Below, in pieces: positions 51,172 through 60,083 of a DNA stretch of 64,000 bases. Origin of the DNA: Calothrix sp. C42_A2020_038 (GTDB lineage: Bacteria > Cyanobacteriota > Cyanobacteriia > Cyanobacteriales > Nostocaceae); contig JACYLQ010000001.1 of NCBI GenBank assembly GCA_015272395.1, forward strand, positions 186,001 through 250,000, in the 5' to 3' direction. The position numbers and the translations under genes were made by a program. The notes beneath the pieces were generated by a model. The model worked only from the letters and a program-made list of their open reading frames with translations. It did not search any database and was not told the origin of the DNA. Within the stretch, counting starts at the first letter, position 1, and each line of letters opens with the position of its first letter.

Positions 51172-52509
51172 ATGAGAAGTTTATTAATGCACAGTCCAGT
51201 AGTTATAGCTGCTGGTTGGATAGGAACTTACCTATTAATTACTCTTTTGCCTCTACTGTTACTACTAATATATCCACCGCCAGCAGATAGAGGTTTTTGG
51301 ATTGAGTTTTCCGTTGCCCTTGGTTTTATTGCTTTAGCGATGATGGCACTTCAGTTTGCTTTGACCGCGCGTATAAACCGCATTGAAGCATCCTACGGAG
51401 TTGACATTATTCTACAGTTTCACCGTTATATTTCTTTAGTTGCATTTACTTTAGTTCTTGTCCATCCCTTAATTCTGTTCGTAGTCCAACCCGAAACACT
51501 ACAACTACTTAACTTTCCTGTAGCACCTTGGCGGGCTAGAATGGCTGTTATGGGGACATTGGCTCTAATTGTATTAGTCGTTACAACAATTTGGCGCCAG
51601 CAATTAAAAATTCCTTACGAGCCTTGGCGTACATCTCATGGTATCCTTGCTGTCTTGTCAGTTGCTTTAGGACTAGGACATGCAATTGGAGTTGGCAATT
51701 ATTTGGGTTTATTCTGGAAAGCTGTATTGTGGACAGGTATTGCCGTTTTAGCTCTTTGGCTACTAGTTTACGTGCGTTTAGTAAAACCCTGGTTCATGCT
51801 CAAAAAGCCTTATTTAGTTGAGGAAGTGCGTCCAGAACGTGGGGACGTATGGACACTCGCGCTAAGACCTCTTGGACATAAAGGTTTTCGTTTTCAACCA
51901 GGTCAGTTTGCCTGGATAACTCTTGATATTTCTCCTTTTAGGATGCGAGAACATCCGTTCTCTATGTCTTCTGATGGAGATAATTCAGAACGGATAGAAT
52001 TTAGTATCAAGGCATTAGGTGACTTTACTAACACTATCAAAGATGTGGCGCCGGGAACCAAAGCATTTTTAGATGGTCCCTATGGAGTATTTACCACAGA
52101 ACGTTATGAAGACTCCGCCGGATTTGTTTTAATTACAGGTGGTATTGGCATCACACCAATGATGAGTATGCTTTTAACAGCTGCTAAACGCAAAGATGAT
52201 CGTCCTTATGTACTAATCTACGCCAGCAAAAAATGGGATGACATCACATTTCGTGAAGAGTTGGATGAATTGAAAGATAAGTTAGATCTAAAAATTATTC
52301 ACGTGTTAAAAGAACCACCCGAAGATTGGACAGGAGAGAAAGGTTACGTTGATAAAGAGCTACTGGAACGTTACATCCCCAAACGACGTGGAACTCGACA
52401 ATACTTTATTTGTGCATCACCCAAAATGATGGATCAAGTAGAGTTAGCACTCCACAGACTCCGGGTTCCAGCAACCAATATTCACATGGAACACTTTAAT
52501 CTAGTTTAA
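51172..52509 (+). CDS. NADPH-oxidase-like flavocytochrome (ferric-reductase fold)
   Basis: 445 residues. Six membrane helices in about 1-215 with paired histidines (LQFHRYISLVAFTLVLVHPL; TSHGILAVLSVALGLGHAIG), the bis-haem pattern of ferric reductases and NOX. FAD-binding beta-barrel at about 218-325 (RPERGDVWTLALRPLGHKGF, FRMREHPFSMSS with the RxHPFS FAD motif) and NAD(P) fold (FVLITGGIGITPMMSML, FICASPKMMDQVELALHRL). No calcium-binding EF-hand. It transfers electrons across the membrane to an acceptor such as oxygen, iron or a quinone. Paired with SodA. Confidence 0.9.
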   Translation: MRSLLMHSPVVIAAGWIGTYLLITLLPLLLLLIYPPPADRGFWIEFSVALGFIALAMMALQFALTARINRIEASYGVDIILQFHRYISLVAFTLVLVHPLILFVVQPETLQLLNFPVAPWRARMAVMGTLALIVLVVTTIWRQQLKIPYEPWRTSHGILAVLSVALGLGHAIGVGNYLGLFWKAVLWTGIAVLALWLLVYVRLVKPWFMLKKPYLVEEVRPERGDVWTLALRPLGHKGFRFQPGQFAWITLDISPFRMREHPFSMSSDGDNSERIEFSIKALGDFTNTIKDVAPGTKAFLDGPYGVFTTERYEDSAGFVLITGGIGITPMMSMLLTAAKRKDDRPYVLIYASKKWDDITFREELDELKDKLDLKIIHVLKEPPEDWTGEKGYVDKELLERYIPKRRGTRQYFICASPKMMDQVELALHRLRVPATNIHMEHFNLV

Positions 52510-52566
52510 CTAGGATGATGCAGATTTCATTTGTGTTATATCGATAAACTTTGGTCAAATCTACTT

Positions 52567-52695
52567 ATGCGTTACAGTATCATGCTTCAAGTTGTTACGG
52601 TTATCACCTTATTTTTAGTTGGTGGTGCTGCTTTATTTGCTTGGATACAAAATCGACCCAATTTACCTCAAGAAGGTACCTCTCACATTAATTAA
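52567..52695 (+). CDS. Small membrane protein (42 aa) after the NOX-like gene
   Basis: 42 residues: a single helix (MLQVVTVITLFLVGGAALFAW), then a polar tail QNRPNLPQEGTSHIN. The gene begins 57 bp after the NOX stop and precedes a strong terminator, so it is in the same operon. The size is reminiscent of small accessory subunits of membrane flavocytochromes (p22phox is larger), but no relation is proven. Too short to assign. Confidence 0.5.
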   Translation: MRYSIMLQVVTVITLFLVGGAALFAWIQNRPNLPQEGTSHIN

Positions 52696-52741
52696 AATAA
52701 ACATTATAGGGAAGCATCCAAATTTACCAAAATATCATGAG

Positions 52742-52783
52742 CGTAGGGGAGGCAAAACACAGTGTTGATTTTCCTCCCCTACG
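52742..52783. terminator. Terminator of the sodA-NOX operon
   Basis: CGTAGGGGAGG (52742-52752) pairs exactly with CCTCCCCTACG (52773-52783), with AAAA/TTTT adding to the stem; loop about 20 nt. Confidence 0.8.
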
Positions 52784-53125
52784 TGTATTTACAAAAATTA
52801 AATCGCACTCTCATATATGGGAAACTTTTTAAGCAAAATATTTTTTAATACTAATTCCAATTTGGGAAGTATTACTGTGTAGATAGATATTTTCAAATCC
52901 ATTCATTGTCGCGCGACAAATCTAAAATTGTATTATTCCATAATAATTGAAAACAATTAGTGTGTAGCTATACTTGAGAAACAAACAATTCGATGGTACA
53001 AATTTAACTAGATAATGTGTGAATAATTCTATAGATTACTTTTTATAAAAACAATAAGTCTCGACTTTGCATTCATGATATGGCATTGCTGTGATATTCA
53101 ATTGTTGCAGAATAAGAACTAAATT
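52784..53125. other. Intergenic region before the second NACHT gene
   Basis: 342 bp, AT-rich. One CGCGCG site (GTCGCGCGAC, about 52909). No gene or distinct motif; no Shine-Dalgarno before 53126. Confidence 0.35.
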
Positions 53126-56100
53126 ATGTCTAAAATTAAGCAGTTACAAGAGTTATTTGAGCATGAGTTAGGAAATATTTTTGATAGCAGAACAAAATTA
53201 TCTAAGGCTAGTTTTGAGCTAGCAATTTATTTGGGTTGGTTAAATTCTTCTTTAACATCAACTACTGTAGAATTATCTTTTTTGGGGTTAACAGAAAAAG
53301 GATTAAAACTTTACCAAAACAAAATTCAAAAGGAACTTGACCTTGTAGAGTGGATAGAAATTGCATTTCCTCTAGCTTATTTAGAAAGCTTTGAACTTTT
53401 AGTGCAGAGAAATGATTGGTTGAGAAGAAAAGTCAGTGCAATGGTTTCATACCAAGAAATGTTCAAAAAATATGAACGTTTAAAAGCTTTTTTAGAGATA
53501 TCTAAAACAACTAATCAGTGGAGAGAAGAGACTAAGGAAAAAATAAGACTATGGCAAGAAAGAATAAACAACACAGTTAAGCAATTGGAAGCAATTGAAT
53601 TAAATCAAGAGCTTGTTCAAGAAACTATAACCAACTTTCAAGAATCTCTTTTAGGACGCGCGTTAAATAACTTATTATCAATTTATCTTGAACAAATCAA
53701 ACTAGATACACATACCATTTCGATTATAACTGGATGGGTTGCTTGGGAAACTAAAAAACTTATTGAATCGTTGCTATTACATAAAGAAGAAAATTTTGTT
53801 TTAAGTAGACTTTGTATAGCAGCAACACAAGCAATCAAAACTAATCAAAAATTTTATAGCATTGAATCTTATCTAGTTCAACAAATATCTATTCATAATA
53901 ATGCTTCATTAAATCAAAAAAAATGGCACGTATTTAATGAGTTTACAATTCCTGATATTTACGTACCCCTCAAATGTCAGTTACTCAACTCTAATGGTAA
54001 AGAAAGACAACATTTACAGATACTTGACTTAGAAACCTGGGTAAAAGAACAACTTACAAACCCACTGAAAAATGGTCGATTTATGTTGATTCAATCTGAA
54101 CCAGGACTGGGAAAAAGTATATTTTGTAGAATGTTTGCAAATTGGGTACAGCAACATTTACATCCCATTTGGACACCCATACTGATTCGATTCTCTGATA
54201 TTAATACTTTTGATACTAAGATTGAGAATACTTTACGTGCTGCTATTAAAGAAGATTTTGCTCAAAATAACGATGACTGGTTAACTGACCTCAATACCAG
54301 ATTTTTGTTTATATTAGACGGTTTTGATGAATTATCTTTAGAGTCAAGAAATTCTGGTAATCTCAAAAAATTTCTGCAACAATTAGGAACCTATCAAGAA
54401 GAGTGTCAAAAAAACTCAAACCTTGGACATCGCTTTTTGATTACTGGTAGGCAATTAGCTTTGCATGGTATCGAACAATTTATGCCATGTAATTTAGAAA
54501 GAGTCAAAATTATCCGAATGGATAACCAACTGCAACAAAAATGGTTAAGACAATGGGATAATTTGGTTGGATACGAAGTCGCTCAAAAATTTCAAGGCTT
54601 TTTGCAAGGAGAAAATTGTCCCAAACTGATACAAAAATTTGCTCAAGAACCCTTGCTATTATCCCTTTTAGCTATAATCCATCGCGATGGTAAATTCAAT
54701 GCTCAAATGTTTGCAGGAATTAGTGAGTTTCGTGCTAAAATTTTGATCTACCAAACAATTTTTAATTTTGTATTAACTAAGCATTATTTAGAAGATTTTT
54801 ATTATACTACTATAAAATTTGGTATAGATGACTGGCGCCGGGTTTTGATTGAAGCTGGATTATGTAGTATTCAATCTGGTCGAGGATTAGTTTCATTTAA
54901 AATGATTGAACAACGTTTACAAGGTGATGTCAGAATTCAGAAATTATTAGAAAAACTTAGCAACCATATTCAAGATAATCCTTTACAAAATACTTTGGTA
55001 GTATTTTATACTCAATCAGCACAACTTGATGAAATCAATGAAGGATATGTAGAATTTTTTCATAGAAGCTTTGGTGACTTTTTAGGCGCCTTAAGATTAG
55101 TCGAAAGCTTAAGAAAATGGACGCAAGTCAATATTTATAGTAGGCATAAAGAATTTATCATCAATGATGAAAAGTTAGCAGAGGAAATTTATGACTTACT
55201 ATATTATGGAGGATTGACACTAGAAATTGCAGAGTACTTAATTAATTTACTCGATTATGATCATCATCGAGCTAACTTAATCAAGCACTTGTTTCAGCGC
55301 TTAGAACGATTTTATATCGATTGGTGCAACGGAAAGTTTATCAATGCTTATCCAAAAAACTTGCCGCAAAACAAAATGTCACAAATCAAAACAGCAAGTT
55401 CAATTGGATTGAGAGAAGTAGATATATATACTGGGCTGAATGTAATGATTTTGCTTTCAGCACTATATCGTTATGCTCAAACACATGATAATCTCAAAGA
55501 TGAAATAATTTTCTACCCTTGTGGTCAGAATAATAGTGAAAATTTTAAAACTGAACGGCTGATTTGTATAATTAATTATACTAACAGTATTAATTTATAT
55601 ACATTTTTAGATACACTAGGATTTTTACTTAGCAACGCGAAACTGAACGGCGCCAATTTAAGTGGCGCCAACCTGATTGGTGTTAAACTGAGTGATGCAA
55701 GTCTAAGTGGTGTGAATTTCAGTAATGCAAACCTTAGTTATGCAGATCTCAGTGGTACCGATTTGAGTGCAACAAACCTTAGTAACGCAAATCTTGATCA
55801 CGCAAACCTTAATCATGCAAACCTTGAAGATGCGAATTTAAGTAACACCAACCTTAGTGATGCTAATCTCAGTAATGCCAACTTGAGCAACGCAAAACTT
55901 AACTACGCAAATCTTTGTGATGCAAATCTTTGTAATGCAAATCTTGATGGAGCAAACCTTAATCATGCAAAGCTGATCTATGCAGACCTGAGAAATGCAA
56001 ACCTATATAATGCCAGGTGCTATGAAGTCAACTTTAGTGGAGCCAATTTATGTGGTGCAACACTTACTAATGTTAGATTGAAAGGGTCGAACTTACACAA

Positions 56101-56239
56101 CGCAGATTTGACTCGTGCTGACCTAACCAATGCAAACTTGATCAATGTACACAACATAACTGTTTACCAAGTTAAAACTGCTAATAATTGGAATAAAGCT
56201 GAATACAGTCCTGACTTTTCACTCATTATTTTTAAGTAA
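53126..56239 (+). CDS. NACHT NTPase with C-terminal pentapeptide repeats
   Basis: 1037 residues. Residues 1-300 are a helical N-terminal region of no recognised family (LWQERINNTVKQLEAIELNQ). NACHT core: Walker A SEPGLGKS (324-331), Walker B FLFILDGFDE (393-402) and FLITGRQLALHG; winged helix and helical section to about 830. From 55631 to about 56150 (residues 835-1008) run 34 or so pentapeptides (NANLSNANLSNAKLNYANLC and similar), a right-handed beta-helix likely to be the sensing or target-binding surface. NACHT plus pentapeptide is a typical cyanobacterial STAND architecture. Its neighbours are unrelated. Confidence 0.88.
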   Translation: MSKIKQLQELFEHELGNIFDSRTKLSKASFELAIYLGWLNSSLTSTTVELSFLGLTEKGLKLYQNKIQKELDLVEWIEIAFPLAYLESFELLVQRNDWLRRKVSAMVSYQEMFKKYERLKAFLEISKTTNQWREETKEKIRLWQERINNTVKQLEAIELNQELVQETITNFQESLLGRALNNLLSIYLEQIKLDTHTISIITGWVAWETKKLIESLLLHKEENFVLSRLCIAATQAIKTNQKFYSIESYLVQQISIHNNASLNQKKWHVFNEFTIPDIYVPLKCQLLNSNGKERQHLQILDLETWVKEQLTNPLKNGRFMLIQSEPGLGKSIFCRMFANWVQQHLHPIWTPILIRFSDINTFDTKIENTLRAAIKEDFAQNNDDWLTDLNTRFLFILDGFDELSLESRNSGNLKKFLQQLGTYQEECQKNSNLGHRFLITGRQLALHGIEQFMPCNLERVKIIRMDNQLQQKWLRQWDNLVGYEVAQKFQGFLQGENCPKLIQKFAQEPLLLSLLAIIHRDGKFNAQMFAGISEFRAKILIYQTIFNFVLTKHYLEDFYYTTIKFGIDDWRRVLIEAGLCSIQSGRGLVSFKMIEQRLQGDVRIQKLLEKLSNHIQDNPLQNTLVVFYTQSAQLDEINEGYVEFFHRSFGDFLGALRLVESLRKWTQVNIYSRHKEFIINDEKLAEEIYDLLYYGGLTLEIAEYLINLLDYDHHRANLIKHLFQRLERFYIDWCNGKFINAYPKNLPQNKMSQIKTASSIGLREVDIYTGLNVMILLSALYRYAQTHDNLKDEIIFYPCGQNNSENFKTERLICIINYTNSINLYTFLDTLGFLLSNAKLNGANLSGANLIGVKLSDASLSGVNFSNANLSYADLSGTDLSATNLSNANLDHANLNHANLEDANLSNTNLSDANLSNANLSNAKLNYANLCDANLCNANLDGANLNHAKLIYADLRNANLYNARCYEVNFSGANLCGATLTNVRLKGSNLHNADLTRADLTNANLINVHNITVYQVKTANNWNKAEYSPDFSLIIFK

Positions 56240-56365
56240 TATGGGAGCATCTATTTCTACGACCTAGAAAAAGATAATCCGTTTTTCAACCCTCTAGGGT
56301 ATTGTTTGATATGATTAAGTTTTATGCAGTTAAAGCAGTTATCCTGCTGGTATGATTAAAACTCG

Positions 56366-56992
56366 ATGAAAGTAAACAAATACGGACTTGCACTACACAC
56401 AACTACACCTGAATTAGGTTTGGCTATGAGTGACTTTGATCATGATACTCGTTCTCAAGTGTGGAATTTAGAGCGGGAAATGTCAAGTCATTTACATCAG
56501 TACTTAATCGATTTTATCAAGCCCCAACGCTGGAAAGATATGGCATTTATTGCGGTAGCAAAAGGCCCTGGTGGTTTTACAGGGACGCGCATTGGGATGG
56601 TGACCGCGCGTACTTTTGGTCAGCAGTTGGATATACCAGTGTTTGCGGTTTCTACCCTCGCAGCCTTTGCTTTCAAAAATGGAACAGGGGGAGATATTAT
56701 TGCGGTACAGATGCCAGCACAACGAGGACAGGTATTTGGAGGAGTATATCAACTGGCGCCCAGTAAAATGGGAATAACTACGTTACTTCCAGATAGTGTA
56801 TTTACACCTGAAGCTTGGCATTCCAAGTTATCTAGTTGGGAAGGTAGTTATAACTTAGTTGAAGCAAAGTTTGGTTTGGCTGCAACAGTAACGAGTATTT
56901 TACAGCTTGCTTATTTCGATTGGGAACAGGGTAGGCGCCCAAATTGGTCAGAAGCGTTACCATTTTATGGTCAACATCCTGTGCATTCCTAA
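56366..56992 (+). CDS. tsaB: TsaB, tRNA threonylcarbamoyladenosine biosynthesis
   Basis: 208 residues, ASKHA-fold TsaB. LALHTTTPELGLAMSD is the phosphate-1 strand, VAKGPGGFTGTRIGMVTAR the TsaB/YgjD motif, and STLAAFAF the signature. TsaB pairs with TsaD and TsaE for t6A37 modification of ANN-decoding tRNAs and is essential. A conserved core gene. It lies downstream of the NACHT gene by 126 bp with no evident co-regulation. ATG at 56366 has no strong Shine-Dalgarno. Confidence 0.93.
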   Translation: MKVNKYGLALHTTTPELGLAMSDFDHDTRSQVWNLEREMSSHLHQYLIDFIKPQRWKDMAFIAVAKGPGGFTGTRIGMVTARTFGQQLDIPVFAVSTLAAFAFKNGTGGDIIAVQMPAQRGQVFGGVYQLAPSKMGITTLLPDSVFTPEAWHSKLSSWEGSYNLVEAKFGLAATVTSILQLAYFDWEQGRRPNWSEALPFYGQHPVHS

Positions 56993-57143
56993 CTGCGAAA
57001 TGCTGACGTGACAAAGTAGCCTGGGGAGCATCGGCAAGCTATCTATGTATGGTACGTGAAAGCACTTTGATGCTAATATTGTATTGACAAAATGTAATTG
57101 TTTTCACGCACCCTACTTAAACTTAATTGCGCCTAAAAAATAA

Positions 57144-57305
57144 TTATAAAAAACTAGGCAAACTCGCTAAAACTGTTGCAATAGCTGTCCACATAGAAAA
57201 ACGTTGAATATCTGCCTCATCAAGAGCGGAACCCATTTGAAATAAAGAAGCAAGCATCGCTCCTAATAAGAAGCTTAAAACCACAACGTACTTAAATATA
57301 ACCAT
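57144..57305 (-). CDS. Small conserved-looking membrane protein (53 aa)
   Basis: 53 residues from ATG 57305 with Shine-Dalgarno GAGG at 7 nt (GAGGAAAATTAATG). Two helices: YVVVLSFLLGAMLASLFQM and MWTAIATVLASLPSFL, with an acidic loop SALDEADIQRF. It has no named family; it resembles the small photosynthetic-membrane proteins of cyanobacteria. 57005-57143 and 57306-57518 contain no other gene. Confidence 0.6.
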   Translation of the reverse strand: MVIFKYVVVLSFLLGAMLASLFQMGSALDEADIQRFSMWTAIATVLASLPSFL

Positions 57306-57518
57306 TAATTTTCCTCACAATGGTTCCAAGATAGCAGCTTATTCAATGATTATTCATGCTTTTGTTGATACAATCAAGCATGATTTTGATTGATATATTA
57401 TTAAGATTTATAAGAATTTTTTGTATAAAAATATGCGAACTTTTATTTATTTATTTATTTATAAATAATTTATATTATTGAAAATTTGGTTTGTGGCGCC
57501 GCATTTTTGAAGGCGTTG

Positions 57519-57559
57519 TAGGGTGCGTGATTAGTTTTGTCGTAGTGTCACGCACCCTA
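57519..57559. terminator. Perfect 12-bp inverted repeat near argD
   Basis: TAGGGTGCGTGA (57519-57530) and TCACGCACCCTA (57548-57559) are exact reverse complements with a 17-nt loop, 27 bp past the argD stop on the minus strand. CACGCACCCTA also occurs at about 57104, so the stem sequence is part of a small repeat. Confidence 0.65.
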
Positions 57560-57585
57560 AGTTTTGATTTTGCGTGTATTGGGTT

Positions 57586-58857
57586 TTATACAGTTACTTG
57601 TTCAAAAGCACGCCCTAGGGAGTCGAGGGCTTGATTGATTTCCGCCTCAGTTACTATTAATGGTGGCAGAAATCGGATGACTTTGGGACCTGCGGGAACT
57701 AGTAGTAATCCTTCTTTGATGGCAGCGTTAACAATATCACTGGAGGTTAAATCAGTGCTTGCGTTTAATTCCATTCCATTGATTAATCCCCAACCCCGAA
57801 TTTCACTGATATGTTGTGGGTATTTTGCGGCTATCAGCTTTAATCCGGTGCGTAGTTGTTCACCTCTTGCTTGAACGTTTGCTAGTATATTTTCTTTCTC
57901 AATTGTTTCACAAACGGCGAGCGCAACTCCACAAGCAAAAGGGTTCCCTCCAAATGTACTAGCGTGTTCACCCGCTTGGAAAACATCACAAAACTTTTTA
58001 GCTAGCATAGCACCGATGGGAATACCACCACCTAATCCTTTTGCACTGGTAAAAATATCTGGTTCAACACCTAAGTATTCGTAACCCCACAGTTTACCAC
58101 TGCGTCCCATGCCGACTTGCACTTCATCAAAGATTAACAATACACCTGTTTCATTACAAATTTGGCGCAGCTTCCGGAAGTAAGATACATCGCCAGGGCG
58201 TACTCCTCCTTCTCCTTGTAATGGCTCGATTAATATTCCCGCAACTCCGTAGTCTCCTTCATCGAGTTCACCAATTGCAGCCTCAACAGCCGCAAAATCA
58301 TTGTAGGGAACGTAACTAAATCCAGGAACGAGAGGATCAAAATGCTTTTGATATTTTGATTGAGCAGTCGCTGTAATTGTAGCTAAAGTTCGACCGTGAA
58401 AACTCGAATGTGCTGTTAAAATGATTGGGCGTTCTATTTTTAAAACTGTATGCGCGTATTTACGGGTTAATTTAATTGCGGCTTCGTTTGCCTCGGCGCC
58501 AGAATTACAAAAGAAAACTCGGTCAGCACAAGAATGCTTAATTAGCCACCTGGCTAACTCTCCTTGTTCAGGAATGTAGTACAAATTAGAAACATGATGT
58601 AACTTTTGAATCTGACGTGTTACAGCTTCGACCATTGCCGGATGAGCATGTCCAAGTGTACAAGTAGCGATCCCCGCGACAAAATCCAGGTATTCGCGTC
58701 CTTGTGTATCCCACACACGACATCCGGCGCCTCGTTCTAAAGCAATTGCATACCTTCCGTAGGTAGACATTACAGCTTTGTCGAAGCTACTGTTGTCAAA
58801 ACTAGTTGGTGTAAATGTTTCCGTTGGTTGTAATTTTGCAGGCGTTTCGATGCTCAC
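57586..58857 (-). CDS. argD: Acetylornithine aminotransferase
   Basis: 423 residues, class III PLP aminotransferase. PLP lysine in FTSAKGLGGGIPIGAML, the cofactor-binding LLIFDEVQVGMGRSGKL, and SGAEANEAAIKLTRKYAH. The N-terminal arm with RGAGCRVWDTQGREYLDFVA is characteristic of ArgD. It makes N-acetylornithine in arginine biosynthesis in the cytoplasm. Length and start are typical. Divergent from the potassium channel. Confidence 0.95.
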   Translation of the reverse strand: MSIETPAKLQPTETFTPTSFDNSSFDKAVMSTYGRYAIALERGAGCRVWDTQGREYLDFVAGIATCTLGHAHPAMVEAVTRQIQKLHHVSNLYYIPEQGELARWLIKHSCADRVFFCNSGAEANEAAIKLTRKYAHTVLKIERPIILTAHSSFHGRTLATITATAQSKYQKHFDPLVPGFSYVPYNDFAAVEAAIGELDEGDYGVAGILIEPLQGEGGVRPGDVSYFRKLRQICNETGVLLIFDEVQVGMGRSGKLWGYEYLGVEPDIFTSAKGLGGGIPIGAMLAKKFCDVFQAGEHASTFGGNPFACGVALAVCETIEKENILANVQARGEQLRTGLKLIAAKYPQHISEIRGWGLINGMELNASTDLTSSDIVNAAIKEGLLLVPAGPKVIRFLPPLIVTEAEINQALDSLGRAFEQVTV

Positions 58858-58949
58858 AAGCCTAACTCCTAGAAATCTTTCATTCTATAGCCATTTTCTA
58901 GCTGTTTTTACCAATGCTTATTTTTAGTTTAAACGTTTAAATCATTTCT

Positions 58950-60047
58950 TTGCGAGTGACGGTTGTGAAAAAAAGAACTGTATACTCAACGCTTGAGCAA
59001 AAATACCAGCGGATTCAAAAAGAATTAATGGCAGGAACCCTTGCACTTGTAGGTATTTTCCTGATTGGTACTTTGTGGTACTCGTTGGTTGAGCGTTGGA
59101 CTTGGCAAGATGCAGCGTATATGACTGTAATTACCTTGGCAACTGTTGGTTATGGGGAAACACATCCTCTTGGTCCCAGAGGTCGATTATTTACAATTGC
59201 GCTAATCTTAATGGGTGTAATCACTATTGGTTACATTGTTAATCGATTTACAGAAGCAGTAATCGAAGGTTATTTTCAAGAAGGTATTCGACTTCGACAA
59301 CGGCAACGGCTAATGAATTCTTTATCAGGACATTATATTATTTGTGGATTTAGCCGAACTGGTCGGCAAATTGCTAAAGAGTTTCAAGCAGAAGGCGTAC
59401 CGTTTGTGGTCATCGACTCCGAACTTGACTCAATGCGAGATGCTCAACAAGAAGGCTACACCGTTTACCAAGGTGATGCCACACTCGACGAAACTTTATT
59501 ACAAGTAGGTGTTGAAAAAGCAATTTGTATTGTTGCGGCTCTTCCATCCGATGCTGAAAATCTTTATACTATCCTTTCTGCCAAAACTCTCAATCCCAAT
59601 ATTCGTGCCATCGCCCGCGCTAGCACCGAAGAGTCATTACAGAAATTGCAGCGCGGTGGCGCCGATGCTGTTATTTCGCCTTATATTACAGGTGGTAAGC
59701 GCATGGCTGCTGCCGCACTCAGACCCCAAGTCATGGACTTCGTGGAGGGAGTTCTCACTGGTGGGAATCGGCAGATATATATGGAGCAACTTCTGCTTGA
59801 CCCAGCAGTTTGTCCCGTTGTTGGGTTAACATTGCAGAAAGCTTGTTTGCGAGCGCAAACTGGTGCATTAGTATTAGCTATTCAACGTGCGGATGGTTCT
59901 CTGATTGGTGGGCCCACGGGTGATACGCTTTTACTGCCAGGGGATGTACTGATTTGTATGGGAACCGCAGAACAATTGCGGAGTCTCAACCAAATTATTG
60001 AACCTATCAGTAGACAACAAAGGCGCCGTCCTCGGTCAGGTGCTTGA
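58950..60047 (+). CDS. Potassium channel with TrkA-type RCK domain
   Basis: 365 residues. Two helices (about 29-52 and 86-108) flank the pore with selectivity filter TLATVGYGETHP, followed by an RCK/TrkA-N domain (HYIICGFSRTGRQIAKEFQA, Rossmann GxGxxG form) and a TrkA-C domain at about 268-350. A ligand-gated K+ channel of the MthK/KefC-relative type. The start is uncertain: a TTG (58950), GTG (58956) and GTG (58965) are all in frame within 15 bp; the last is followed by KKRTVYSTLEQ. Confidence 0.88.
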   Translation: MRVTVVKKRTVYSTLEQKYQRIQKELMAGTLALVGIFLIGTLWYSLVERWTWQDAAYMTVITLATVGYGETHPLGPRGRLFTIALILMGVITIGYIVNRFTEAVIEGYFQEGIRLRQRQRLMNSLSGHYIICGFSRTGRQIAKEFQAEGVPFVVIDSELDSMRDAQQEGYTVYQGDATLDETLLQVGVEKAICIVAALPSDAENLYTILSAKTLNPNIRAIARASTEESLQKLQRGGADAVISPYITGGKRMAAAALRPQVMDFVEGVLTGGNRQIYMEQLLLDPAVCPVVGLTLQKACLRAQTGALVLAIQRADGSLIGGPTGDTLLLPGDVLICMGTAEQLRSLNQIIEPISRQQRRRPRSGA

Positions 60048-60083
60048 CTCTCCCAATTCATCCCCTATCTTACAATCACGTAG

